From contig JADJQA010000043.1 in NCBI GenBank assembly GCA_016712985.1, positions 9,029 to 73,028 of the forward strand: a stretch of 64,000 bases of DNA, read 5' to 3'. The stretch comes from Sulfuritalea sp. (GTDB taxonomy: Bacteria > Pseudomonadota > Gammaproteobacteria > Burkholderiales > Rhodocyclaceae). How positions within the stretch are numbered: the stretch's first letter is position 1; each line of letters opens with the position of its first letter. The notes under the pieces are model-generated. The model ran no database searches. It saw only the letters and a list, made by a program, of their open reading frames with translations, and was not told where the DNA came from. Below are positions 16,895 through 24,906 of this stretch, one piece after another. Position numbers and translations under genes: made by a program.

Positions 16895-17777
16895 TCACTT
16901 TGACTTGATCAGCGTACCCACGCCCTTGTCCGTCAGAATTTCCAGCAACAGCGCATGGGCGACACGGCCATCGAGGATGTGCACGCTCTTCACGCCGCTC
17001 CTTGCCGCATCCAGCGCCGAACTGATCTTCGGCAGCATGCCGCCGGAGAGGGTGCCGTCCGCCACCATTTCGTCGATCTGCTTGGGAGTGATGCCAGTAA
17101 GCAGATTGCCAGCATGGTCCAGCACGCCCGGCGTATTGGTCAGCAGCACCAGCTTTTCCGCCTTGAGGACTTCGGCGATCTTGCCGGCGACCACGTCGGC
17201 ATTGATGTTGTAGGTCTGGCCTTCGCTACCGACGCCGATCGGTGCAATGACCGGGATGAAATCGCCGCTGTCGAGAAGGGCGATCAGGCTGGGATCGATC
17301 GAGGCGATCTCGCCGACCTGGCCGATGTCGATCGGATTGGCCGGGTCATCCTTGTTCTCCATCATCAGCTTCCTGGCGCGGATGAAGTTGCCGTCCTTGC
17401 CCGTCAGGCCCACGGCTTTGCCACCATGCTGATTGATAAGATTGACAATTTCCTTGTTGACCTGGCCGCCGAGCACCATCTCGACCAGATCCATGGTCTC
17501 GGCATCGGTCACGCGCATGCCCTGGACGAATTCTCCTTCTTGCCAACGCGGGCCAGCAGGCTGTCGATCTGCGGGCCGCCGCCAGTACCACCACCGGGTC
17601 CATGCCGACCAGTTTGAGCAGGACCACGTCGCGGGCGAAACACTGCTTCAAATACTCGTCAGTCATGGCATTGCCGCCGTACTTGACGACTATGGTACGG
17701 CCGTGAAAACGCTTGATGTAAGGCAAGGCCTCGGCAAGAACGTCTGCCCTGTGGGCGGAATCGAGCTTCTCTGTCAT
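16895..17777 (-). CDS. argB: Acetylglutamate kinase, with two single-base deletions
   Basis: Phosphorylates N-acetylglutamate, the second step of arginine synthesis. The N-terminus from ATG 17777 (MTEKLDSAHRADVLAEALPY, KYGGNAM) and the C-terminal two thirds (MRVTDAETMDLVEMVLGGQ onward) both match the family, but the segment between 17536 and 17586 is out of frame with both. One missing base at about 17585 (restoring VVVHGGGP) and one missing C in the pair at 17536-17537 (restoring KKGEFVQGM) give a continuous protein of about 294 residues. Two independent errors 50 bases apart suggest a poorly called stretch. An internal ATG at 17518 is not a genuine start. Confidence 0.9.
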
Positions 17778-17832
17778 GGGTGTAGGCAAGAGCAAGTGAT
17801 AACTTCGCAGATTCTACCGGGCCCGAAACGAA

Positions 17833-17872
17833 AACAGGGCAACCCGCCACGAAATTGGCCGATTGCCCTGTT
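17833..17872 (-). terminator. Intrinsic terminator after the small heat-shock gene
   Basis: Perfect 10-bp stem AACAGGGCAA/TTGCCCTGTT (17833-17842 with 17863-17872). On the minus strand it is followed by TTTTCGTTTC, so it ends the hsp20 transcript and insulates argB downstream. Confidence 0.75.
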
Positions 17873-17916
17873 CGGTATTCCCGGAGGCTTTTCGTCCCGG
17901 TGACTTCAGCGCTCCA

Positions 17917-18330
17917 TCACTGGATGCTTATTCTGCGCGCCTGGGTCGCCGCCTTCTTCGGCAAGCTCAGCTCCAGAACGCCATCGGTGTATTTCGCGTT
18001 CACCTGGGCTTCGTCGATTTCCTGCGCGAGTTGAAAGCTGCGCGAAACCTTGCCGAAATAGCGCGCGGTGCGCAGTACACGCTCGCCTTCCTTGACATCC
18101 TTCTCTTCGCGGCGCTCGGCGCTGATGGAAACCACTGCGCCATCGATGGCAACGTGGATGTCATCCTTCTTTACGCCGGGAATTTCGGCATGGACCAAGT
18201 AGCTGTTTTCCTGTTCCTTGACATCGATCTTCAGGGCAGGTGCATCGGGCTGCGAGCCAAAATCGACAGGCCGGACGAAGAAACCACGGAAAAAGTCATC
18301 AAGGGGATCACGACGGATCAAGTTGCTCAT
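17917..18330 (-). CDS. Small heat-shock protein, Hsp20/alpha-crystallin family
   Basis: ATP-independent holdase chaperone that binds unfolding proteins. The 137-residue protein has an alpha-crystallin domain from about residue 32 to 128, with the conserved ADGVLELSLPK-type end present here as YTDGVLELSLPKK, and ends in the tail motif RRISIQ whose I-x-I drives oligomerisation. The N-terminal arm (MSNLIRRDPLDDFFRGFF) is typical of the IbpA/HspA class. Ribosome site AAGGAG. A sigma32-type promoter lies 123-150 bases upstream of the start, and an intrinsic terminator follows the gene, so it is a single heat-induced transcription unit. Confidence 0.94.
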   Translation of the reverse strand: MSNLIRRDPLDDFFRGFFVRPVDFGSQPDAPALKIDVKEQENSYLVHAEIPGVKKDDIHVAIDGAVVSISAERREEKDVKEGERVLRTARYFGKVSRSFQLAQEIDEAQVNAKYTDGVLELSLPKKAATQARRISIQ

Positions 18331-18452
18331 TTCATTCTCCTTAAGTTGGGGCCGCTACGCTTGACGCCGACACGGCCGTGTTTCGCCTCCACTGAAACTC
18401 CGCCAGGCGTCGCCGTCAGTGGGCGGCGTCTATCGGAGAGGCCTTATGCATA

Positions 18453-18480
18453 ACATGAGTGCCAAGGCGGAGATTTCAAG
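18453..18480 (-). promoter_or_regulatory. Predicted sigma32 (heat-shock) promoter of hsp20
   Basis: On the minus strand: CTTGAAA (18480-18474), 13-base spacer, then ACTCATGT (18460-18453), a six-of-eight match to the CCCCATNT heat-shock -10 element. The transcript would carry a leader of about 115 bases before the hsp20 ATG, room for an RNA thermometer. Confidence 0.6.
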
Positions 18481-19039
18481 AGCGTCCATGAGGGTTCTTC
18501 TCTATGTCAGTCGCCAGAGAGCCGTGATGGAACCCTGGATCGCCGCCCGCCGCTTGACGGACTGCCGACAGGATGCTGCCTAATTGGTGCGCCACGCACC
18601 CACCAAGCCGCCGCGGCAACTCTAGGATGGCGTCGCGGTTGGTCCACGAGAAGCAGGCATCCGCCGCTTCCCGCCATGGCAGCCAGCGATAACTCAGATG
18701 TTCGTCGGGCGCGATGGTCACGGTGCTTTTTCGAGGCAGACAAAGGCTGAAGACGTGCTCGGTGTTATGCGTGATCCCAGGAGCATAGCGGTGCCGCCAC
18801 TCGGCGAAGATCTCATAGCGGTTGCTCATCTGCCAGTCGATGAAATCGTTCTGGGCGGCGGCAATTCCGGTTTCCTCGCACACTTCCCGTCGCGCCGTTT
18901 CAAGCAGCGGCTCGGCGTCTTCCTGGCTGCCGGTGACTGATTGCCAGAAGCCGGGGTGGCGGGCGCGTTCGAGCAACAGCACCTCCAGCGCGATGGTGTG
19001 GATGACTACCAGCACCGAGACCGGCTTCTTGTAGATCAC
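18476..19039 (-). CDS. nudB: Dihydroneopterin triphosphate diphosphatase (Nudix)
   Basis: Removes pyrophosphate from dihydroneopterin triphosphate in folate synthesis. The Nudix box occupies residues 37-59 with every consensus residue present: Gly37, Glu43, Arg51-Glu52, Glu55-Glu56 and Gly58. The start MIYKKPVSVLVVIHT is the usual NudB beginning. At 187 residues it is longer than typical NudB (about 150); the extra tail after the WTNRDAILELPRR segment is not conserved and overlaps the hsp20 promoter. The gene overlaps the barstar-like gene by four bases. Confidence 0.88.
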   Translation of the reverse strand: MIYKKPVSVLVVIHTIALEVLLLERARHPGFWQSVTGSQEDAEPLLETARREVCEETGIAAAQNDFIDWQMSNRYEIFAEWRHRYAPGITHNTEHVFSLCLPRKSTVTIAPDEHLSYRWLPWREAADACFSWTNRDAILELPRRLGGCVAHQLGSILSAVRQAAGGDPGFHHGSLATDIEKNPHGRS

Positions 19040-19503
19040 AGCCTCTCTTGGCCGGGCTGGGCTACGGTGGGCAGCCAGGCAATGCCGTCAGCCTGCATGT
19101 CGACCAGGCACCAGAAGGGGATACCCTGCTCGCGCCACTCGTCCGCGGCAGACTGGAATGCACGCATCAGGGTAACGAAATCCGCCTCGGCGCGACCGTG
19201 AATGCCGTCGCAATGATCCAGGAGGATCACGTAGCCTTCGGCGGGGCGCCAGCCCATGTCGAGCAGGCAATCATTCAATGCATCCCAGTTGTGACCGAAC
19301 CATTCGGGAAATCCCAGCGCCGCGCCTATCGCGGTGAGCATCTCGTTCTTGTCGCGGACGCACGCCAGATCGACGCGCTGCACCAGGCAACCGGCCGCGC
19401 CGGCGCCGACGATCAGCGGTCCAAGGTCGCCATGCGGCAAATGATGCACTCCTGCGCTTGGGGCATCGGCGAACAGGGCCTGGTAGTGGTCGGCGGCGCT
19501 CAT
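19036..19503 (-). CDS. Barstar-like ribonuclease inhibitor
   Basis: Predicted cytoplasmic protein that blocks a barnase-type RNase by plugging its active site. The 155-residue sequence carries the barstar fold core: FPEWFGHNWDALNDCLLDM, with the FG-NWDAL signature including the Asp used to mimic RNA phosphate. The N-terminal 45 residues are less conserved. Start ATG 19503 has a GGGGAG ribosome site inside the end of the upstream RNase gene. It lies directly after that RNase gene (4-base gap), giving a nuclease-inhibitor pair. Confidence 0.87.
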   Translation of the reverse strand: MSAADHYQALFADAPSAGVHHLPHGDLGPLIVGAGAAGCLVQRVDLACVRDKNEMLTAIGAALGFPEWFGHNWDALNDCLLDMGWRPAEGYVILLDHCDGIHGRAEADFVTLMRAFQSAADEWREQGIPFWCLVDMQADGIAWLPTVAQPGQERL

Positions 19504-19507
19504 CGGC

Positions 19508-19879
19508 TTACTCCCCGCGTTTGATTTCGCGAAAACTGCGGTAGTGATCGTCAGTGTAGTAGAACACGGTGGGCGGCTGTTCGCCCGTTACGATGCGGCG
19601 CGCCCCCCGATCAGGGCTGCCGGGAGTCGGCACCGTGTATTCGCGATAGTAGCCACGCTGCCTAAGCGGCAGGCGCTTTTCTAGGTTTTTGAAGATGAGG
19701 CCGTCGCGGCGGTAGGGGTAGGGGCCGCCGCGGTCAATCAGGCGCAGGGTCGCGCGCGCTTCCGCCGGCAGGCTGGCTTCGGCAATCCATTGTTCGCGCG
19801 GGTAACTCGACGGGTTCTCGCGAGCTCCCGCCGACAGCGACAGCGCCACGCACAGTAAGGCGAGAAGCCGGCACAGCAT
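19508..19879 (-). CDS. Secreted guanyl-specific ribonuclease, barnase/RNase N1-T1 family
   Basis: Predicted secreted RNase cleaving 3' of guanosine. Residues 1-19 form a signal peptide ending SAGA. The mature part of about 100 residues shows the family fold: LIDRGGPYPYRRDGLIFKN, then the catalytic Glu in YREYTVPTPG, Arg in RGARRIVTG and His in YYTDDHYRSF. That is the Glu-Arg-His set of barnase, all present. The gene begins 2 bases after aspS ends and is followed by its inhibitor gene. Role (nutrient scavenging, competition, or RNA recycling) cannot be read from the sequence. Confidence 0.88.
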   Translation of the reverse strand: MLCRLLALLCVALSLSAGARENPSSYPREQWIAEASLPAEARATLRLIDRGGPYPYRRDGLIFKNLEKRLPLRQRGYYREYTVPTPGSPDRGARRIVTGEQPPTVFYYTDDHYRSFREIKRGE

Positions 19880-19881
19880 AT

Positions 19882-21693
19882 CTAGGACTTGCCAACCTCG
19901 ACCTGTGTTTCAACTTTCTGGCGCAGGCGGATGTGCAGTTCACGCAACTGCTTTTCGTCCACATCGGATGGCGCATTGGTCAGCAGGCATTGGGCGCGCT
20001 GGGTCTTGGGAAAGGCGATCACGTCGCGAATGGAATCGGCGCCGGCCATCATGGTGACGATGCGGTCGAGGCCGAAAGCCAGACCGCCGTGAGGTGGCGC
20101 TCCGTATTTCAGCGCATCGAGCAGGAAGCCGAACTTGGCCTGTTGCTCGGCCGGACCGATGCCGAGCGCCTGGAACACTTTTTCCTGCACCTCGGCGCGA
20201 TGGATCCGTACCGAGCCGCCGCCCATTTCCCAGCCATTCAGGGCAAGATCGTAGGCCTTGGCCAGACATTGGCCCGGGTCGGTCGCCAGCAAGGCTTCGT
20301 GATCGTCCTTGGGGCTGGTAAAGGGATGGTGACAGGCGGCCCAGCGCTTGTGTTCCTCGTCGTACTCGAACATCGGGAAATCGATCACCCATAGTGGGCG
20401 CCAAGCCGAGCCGTCGAGGTAGCCCTTGTCGTGGCCGAGCTTGCTGCGCAGGGCTCCGAGCGCATCGTTGACGATGCTGGTCTTGTCCGCACCGAAGAAG
20501 ATAAGGTCGCCGGATTGCGCGCCGGTGCGCTCGATGATGGTCTTCAGGGCCGCCGGGTGGAGGTTCTTGACGATGGGCGACTGCAGGCCTTCTTCGTTGA
20601 GTTTCGAGGCGTCATTGACCTTGATGTAGGCGAGCCCCCTGGCACCGTAGATCTTGACGAAATCCGCGTAGCCGTCGATCTCGCCGCGGGTCAATGCAGT
20701 TGCCCCGATTGCGCCGCCTGGCACGCGCAGCGCCGCGACCCGGCCGCCGGACGTCGCCGGACCGCTGAATACCTTGAAGGCAACATCGGCCACCGCATCG
20801 GTCACTTCGGTGAGTTCCAGCGTGACGCGCAGGTCGGGTTTGTCGGAGCCATAGCGACTCATGGCTTCGGCGTGACTGATGCGCGGGAAGGGGTTCGGCA
20901 GATCGACGGCCAGCGCCTGTTTGAACACGTAACGGATCATCTCCTCCATCAGCGCGGTGATCTGCTCCTCGCCCATGAACGAAGTCTCGATATCGACCTG
21001 GGTAAATTCCGGCTGGCGGTCGGCGCGCAGATCTTCATCGCGGAAGCACTTGGTGATCTGGTAGTAGCGGTCGTAGCCAGCCACCATCAGCAGTTGCTTG
21101 AACAACTGCGGCGATTGCGGCAGGGCGAAAAACTGGCCGGGATGCACGCGCGAAGGCACAAGGTAGTCGCGCGCGCCTTCGGGGGTCGATTTGGTCAACA
21201 TCGGCGTTTCGATGTCGATGAAGCCTTGTTCATCGAGGAAGCGGCGGAAAGCCATCGCCACCTTGTAGCGCAGCATCAGGTTCTTCTGCATCTGCGGACG
21301 ACGCAGATCGATGACGCGATGAGTGAGCCGCACGTTCTCCGAGAGGTTGTCCTCATCAAGCTGGAAGGGTGGCGTGACGGCGGCGTTGAGCACTTCCAGC
21401 TCGTGGCAGAGGATTTCGATTTCGCCCGAGGCCAGGTTGGGGTTCTCGGTTCCCGCGGGGCGCCGACGCACCTTGCCGGTCATCCTCAGCACGAACTCGT
21501 TGCGCACGTCCTCTGCAATCCTGAACATCTCCGGGCGATCCGGATCGCAGACGACCTGCGCCAGTCCCTCGCGATCGCGCAGGTCGATGAAAATGACGCC
21601 GCCGTGGTCGCGGCGGCGATGGTTCCAGCCGCAAAGAGTGACGATCTGGCCAACATGGGAGGCATTGACCTCGCCGCAGTAGTGGGTGCGCAT
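19882..21693 (-). CDS. aspS: Aspartyl-tRNA synthetase
   Basis: Charges tRNA-Asp with aspartate; a class II synthetase. The 603-residue length is that of the bacterial type with a GAD insertion domain. An OB-fold anticodon domain opens the protein (MRTHYCGEVNASHVGQIVTL); motif 2 is CFRDEDLRADRQPEFTQVD near residue 215; motif 3 is GLAFGLDRIVTMM near residue 549. I cannot tell from the sequence alone whether it is discriminating for tRNA-Asp or also charges tRNA-Asn. It is preceded by the DUF502 gene, a frequent betaproteobacterial neighbour. Confidence 0.96.
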   Translation of the reverse strand: MRTHYCGEVNASHVGQIVTLCGWNHRRRDHGGVIFIDLRDREGLAQVVCDPDRPEMFRIAEDVRNEFVLRMTGKVRRRPAGTENPNLASGEIEILCHELEVLNAAVTPPFQLDEDNLSENVRLTHRVIDLRRPQMQKNLMLRYKVAMAFRRFLDEQGFIDIETPMLTKSTPEGARDYLVPSRVHPGQFFALPQSPQLFKQLLMVAGYDRYYQITKCFRDEDLRADRQPEFTQVDIETSFMGEEQITALMEEMIRYVFKQALAVDLPNPFPRISHAEAMSRYGSDKPDLRVTLELTEVTDAVADVAFKVFSGPATSGGRVAALRVPGGAIGATALTRGEIDGYADFVKIYGARGLAYIKVNDASKLNEEGLQSPIVKNLHPAALKTIIERTGAQSGDLIFFGADKTSIVNDALGALRSKLGHDKGYLDGSAWRPLWVIDFPMFEYDEEHKRWAACHHPFTSPKDDHEALLATDPGQCLAKAYDLALNGWEMGGGSVRIHRAEVQEKVFQALGIGPAEQQAKFGFLLDALKYGAPPHGGLAFGLDRIVTMMAGADSIRDVIAFPKTQRAQCLLTNAPSDVDEKQLRELHIRLRQKVETQVEVGKS

Positions 21694-21729
21694 AGGATGT
21701 CCGGACTATTGTGGTGCCCCGCGGGGTGC

Positions 21730-22365
21730 TTACTGGTTCTGGGCGCGCCCGCGAGGATTTCTCATGGGCGGGGCGATGACTCCCATGGAGACGATGTACT
21801 TCAGCGCTTCGTCGACGTTCATGTCGAGTTCGATGACATCCTTCCTTCTGACGAAGAAGAAGAAGCCGTTGACCGGGCTGGGTGTGGTCGGGATGAAGAC
21901 GCCGACGTGTTCTTCGGGGAGGATGTCGGCCACATCGCGCGCCGGATGCCCGGTCTGAAACGCCACCGACCACGCGTCCGGATGGGGATAGCGGACCAGC
22001 AGCACCTTGCGGAAAGCGACCCCGCTGCCGGAAAACAGGGTATCGCTGACCTGCTTGACGCTGTAGTAGATCGACTTCACCACCGGGATGCGGGCAAGCA
22101 CCCCCTCCCAGAATCGCACCAGTTTCTGGCCAACGATGTTCGTTGTCACCAGGCCGGTGAGAAATACCACCAGCAGTGTCAGCAACGCGCCGAGGCCGGG
22201 GATGTATACGCCAAGCAGGTGCTCGGGATGAATAGCCTGCGGCACCAGTAGCAGGGATTGATCCATGGAGCGGACGATCAGGGACAGCACCCAGACGGTA
22301 ATTGCCAGCGGGACCCATATCAGCAGTCCCGTTATGAAATACTTTTTCAAGGCGGACGAGGTCAA
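21730..22365 (-). CDS. DUF502 family inner-membrane protein
   Basis: A 211-residue protein with two N-terminal membrane segments (about residues 11-30 and 57-77), followed by a soluble domain with the family motif IPVVKSIYYSVKQVSDTLFS and the GFFFFVRRKDVIELDMNVDEALKY C-terminal block. The tail is positively charged. The family is widespread but without a settled function; some members are linked to membrane trafficking or stress. It overlaps the FmdB-type gene by four bases and precedes aspS. Confidence 0.87.
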   Translation of the reverse strand: MTSSALKKYFITGLLIWVPLAITVWVLSLIVRSMDQSLLLVPQAIHPEHLLGVYIPGLGALLTLLVVFLTGLVTTNIVGQKLVRFWEGVLARIPVVKSIYYSVKQVSDTLFSGSGVAFRKVLLVRYPHPDAWSVAFQTGHPARDVADILPEEHVGVFIPTTPSPVNGFFFFVRRKDVIELDMNVDEALKYIVSMGVIAPPMRNPRGRAQNQ

Positions 22366-22625
22366 CTGTTGGCGGCGCAGCTACCCGTTCCACCCTGGCA
22401 GGGTGGCGGGTTGTCGCTCTTGGTGGCCTCCGGTTTGCATCCGCCTCCCTTGAAGTCGGTGGCGTACCAGCCATTGCCCTTGAGCTGAAAGCCCGGCGCG
22501 GTCAGTTGCTTGGCGAAGTTCTCGGTCCTGCATTCGGGGCAGGTGGTCAACAGCGGATCGCTGACTTTCCGCATGACATCTTTCTCAAAGCCGCAATCGG
22601 TGCAGCGATAAGCGTAGATCGGCAT
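22362..22625 (-). CDS. FmdB-type zinc-ribbon protein
   Basis: An 87-residue protein with an N-terminal zinc ribbon made of two Cys pairs (CTDCG and CPECR), starting MPIYAYRC as in the FmdB family. The C-terminal half is low in complexity and ends with Cys and Pro-Gly residues. I choose ATG 22625 because GGAG lies just upstream and because the family begins at this methionine; an ATG at 22640 would add five residues. Function is probably regulatory or in metal handling, but unproven. Confidence 0.88.
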   Translation of the reverse strand: MPIYAYRCTDCGFEKDVMRKVSDPLLTTCPECRTENFAKQLTAPGFQLKGNGWYATDFKGGGCKPEATKSDNPPPCQGGTGSCAANS

Positions 22626-22743
22626 GGCATTCTCCGGCATTCTGGCAAAGCGTGGAATTATAGCCGAAGCGCCTGCTGCCCCGGCCTCGACCGCGCGGTC
22701 TCAATAACACGGAAATGGGGCCTGAGGCCCGATTTGCAATGGG

Positions 22744-23598
22744 TTACAGTACGATGCCGAGATAGGAGTGGGTCAGCGGCTTGCCCCAGATCAGGGCAAT
22801 GGCCCCTGCCGCCGCGAGGTAGGGCCCGAAAGGAATCGGCACGTTGCGGCCATGACGCGCAAACACCAGCAAGGCGATCCCGACCACCGCGCCGACAAAG
22901 GAAGACAGCAGGATCGTCAGCGGTACCATCTGCCAGCCAAGCCAGGCGCCCAACGCCGCAAGCAGCTTGAAATCGCCATAGCCCATGCCCTCCTTTCCGG
23001 TGATCAGCCTGAAGCCCCAGTACACAGCCCAGAGCGACAGGTAACCGGCCATGGCGCCGAATACCGCGCTCTTCAAATCCGTGTAAACGCCGAAGGCATT
23101 GAGCGCCAACCCCAGCCAGAGCAGGGGCAGGGTGATGTCGTCGGGCAACAACTGGGTATCGAAATCGATCGCCGTCAGTGCCACCAGTGCCGCAATCAAG
23201 ACCAAGGCGCCGAGGCCCGCGGCACTGAAGCCAAAATGCCAGGCGGCAAAGGCAAACAGCAGTCCCGTCAGCGCTTCGACCAGCGGATAGCGGAAGGATA
23301 TCCGGGCGGCGCAGCCGCTGCACCGACCGCGCAGCAGCAGCCAACTGATGACGGGAATGTTTTCCAGGACGGTGATCGGATGGCCGCACAGCGGGCAGCG
23401 CGAACGCGGTCGGGCCAGCGACAGCGCTTCGAAGGCGGGCGGCGTTTCGCCCTTAAGTTCGGCGCACTGTGCAGCCCATTCCCGCTCCATCATGATTGGC
23501 AGGCGATGGATGACCACGTTTAGAAAACTGCCAACCATCAGCCCGAGCGATCCGGCAGCGAGAGCAAACACCGCCGGATCGGCGAGCTCGGCGATCAT
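22744..23598 (-). CDS. pilD: Prepilin peptidase / N-methyltransferase
   Basis: Inner-membrane aspartyl protease that cleaves type IV prepilin leaders and methylates the new N-terminus. The 284-residue protein has the paired zinc-binding cysteines of the cytoplasmic loop (CPLCG and CSGCA) and the two catalytic aspartates in TAIDFDTQLLPD and GMGYGDFKL. The order pilC-pilD is standard for a type IV pilus locus, but pilB is not upstream and coaE, which usually follows, is missing here. Confidence 0.95.
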   Translation of the reverse strand: MIAELADPAVFALAAGSLGLMVGSFLNVVIHRLPIMMEREWAAQCAELKGETPPAFEALSLARPRSRCPLCGHPITVLENIPVISWLLLRGRCSGCAARISFRYPLVEALTGLLFAFAAWHFGFSAAGLGALVLIAALVALTAIDFDTQLLPDDITLPLLWLGLALNAFGVYTDLKSAVFGAMAGYLSLWAVYWGFRLITGKEGMGYGDFKLLAALGAWLGWQMVPLTILLSSFVGAVVGIALLVFARHGRNVPIPFGPYLAAAGAIALIWGKPLTHSYLGIVL

Positions 23599-23619
23599 TC
23601 CCGCCTGCTGAATGTCGTC

Positions 23620-24852
23620 TTAGCCGACGACCGAACCGAGCTTGAAGATCGGCAGGTACATGGCTACCACCAGGCCGCCGATGAGTCCGCCGAGGAAGAC
23701 CATGATCATCGGCTCCATCAGGCTCGCCAGCGCATCGACGGCCTCATCGACTTCGGCTTCAAAGAAGTCCGCCGTTTTGCCCAGCATCGAATCAAGCTGA
23801 CCGGATTCCTCGCCGATGGCGACCATCTGCGTCACCATTGGCGGGAAGACCCCGGAGTTTTCCATGGCTCCCGTCAGGCTGGAACCCGTGCTGACCTCGT
23901 TCTGAATCTGCTTGGTCGCCATGGTGTAGACATAGTTGCCGGCTGCGCCGCCGACCGAATCGAGCGCTTCGACCAGGGGTACGCCAGCGGCGAACATGGT
24001 TGACAAGGTTCGGGTCCAGCGGGCAATGGCGGATTTGACCAGCAGCGGGCCGAAAACCGGAATCTTCAGTGCGAACTTGTCAAACGCGATCTGCAGCGCC
24101 CGTGAACGCTTGAAGGCTTGACCTATGGCATAAATGATTGCGTAGATGCCGCCGAAGATGAAATGCCAATTCGCGGTAAAAAAGTCGGAAATGGCGATTA
24201 CGACCAAGGTGGGGCCGGGCAGTTCGCCGCCGAAACTGGCGAACACGCCCTTGAAGGCGGGCACCACGAAAATCATGATCACTGCGGTAATGATAAAGGC
24301 GACGATCAGGATGGCGATCGGATAGAACATGGCGCCCTTGATCTTGGACTTGATCGCCTGGATCTTTTCCTTGTAGGTCGCCAGACGATCCAGCAGGGTG
24401 TCCAGAATGCCGGCCTGCTCCCCCGCTTCGACCAGGTTGCAGAACAGGGCATCGAAATACAGCGGGTACTTGCGAAAGGCGGAGGCGAGGTTGGAACCTG
24501 TTTCGACATCGGACTTGATGTCGAACAGCAGCTTGGCCAGGGCCGGATTGTTGGTGCCCTTGCCGACGATGTCGAAGGACTGCAGCAGCGGCACGCCGGA
24601 CTTGACCATGGTGGCGAGCTGGCGGGAGAAAAGTGTAATGTCCTTGTCCGAAACCTTGCCGCCGGAACTGGTTTTCCGCTTCTTGAGCTTGGTGATATTG
24701 ATGCCTTGCCGCCGTAGCGCGGCGTTTGCGGTTGCCTCGCTCGGAGCCCTGACTTCGCCGCGAACCACCTTGCCCTGCTTGTTCTTCCCTTCCCAGGAAA
24801 AACTGAATTCCTTCGCGACCTCCCGTTGCTGTGGCTTGCCTGCTGTGGCCAT
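23620..24852 (-). CDS. pilC: Type IV pilus inner-membrane platform protein
   Basis: Polytopic platform protein on which the PilB and PilT motors act. The 410-residue protein has the two related T2SSF domains (about residues 80-203 and 283-405), each with GEQAG/GEESGQL-type motifs, and three membrane segments. The cytoplasmic N-terminus is basic (residues about 20-75). It is followed by pilD after 21 bases; the motor genes lie elsewhere. Confidence 0.95.
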   Translation of the reverse strand: MATAGKPQQREVAKEFSFSWEGKNKQGKVVRGEVRAPSEATANAALRRQGINITKLKKRKTSSGGKVSDKDITLFSRQLATMVKSGVPLLQSFDIVGKGTNNPALAKLLFDIKSDVETGSNLASAFRKYPLYFDALFCNLVEAGEQAGILDTLLDRLATYKEKIQAIKSKIKGAMFYPIAILIVAFIITAVIMIFVVPAFKGVFASFGGELPGPTLVVIAISDFFTANWHFIFGGIYAIIYAIGQAFKRSRALQIAFDKFALKIPVFGPLLVKSAIARWTRTLSTMFAAGVPLVEALDSVGGAAGNYVYTMATKQIQNEVSTGSSLTGAMENSGVFPPMVTQMVAIGEESGQLDSMLGKTADFFEAEVDEAVDALASLMEPMIMVFLGGLIGGLVVAMYLPIFKLGSVVG

Positions 24853-24906
24853 CGGCTTCTCCCGCTTGAATTTGATGCATTCTACGCCATAGGTATGCCG
24901 AGAGTA

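Noticed and set aside
17346..17518. argB as a true pseudogene
   Set aside because: Two single-base changes restore a full protein with every conserved block; the window has many such indels, so error is likelier than decay.
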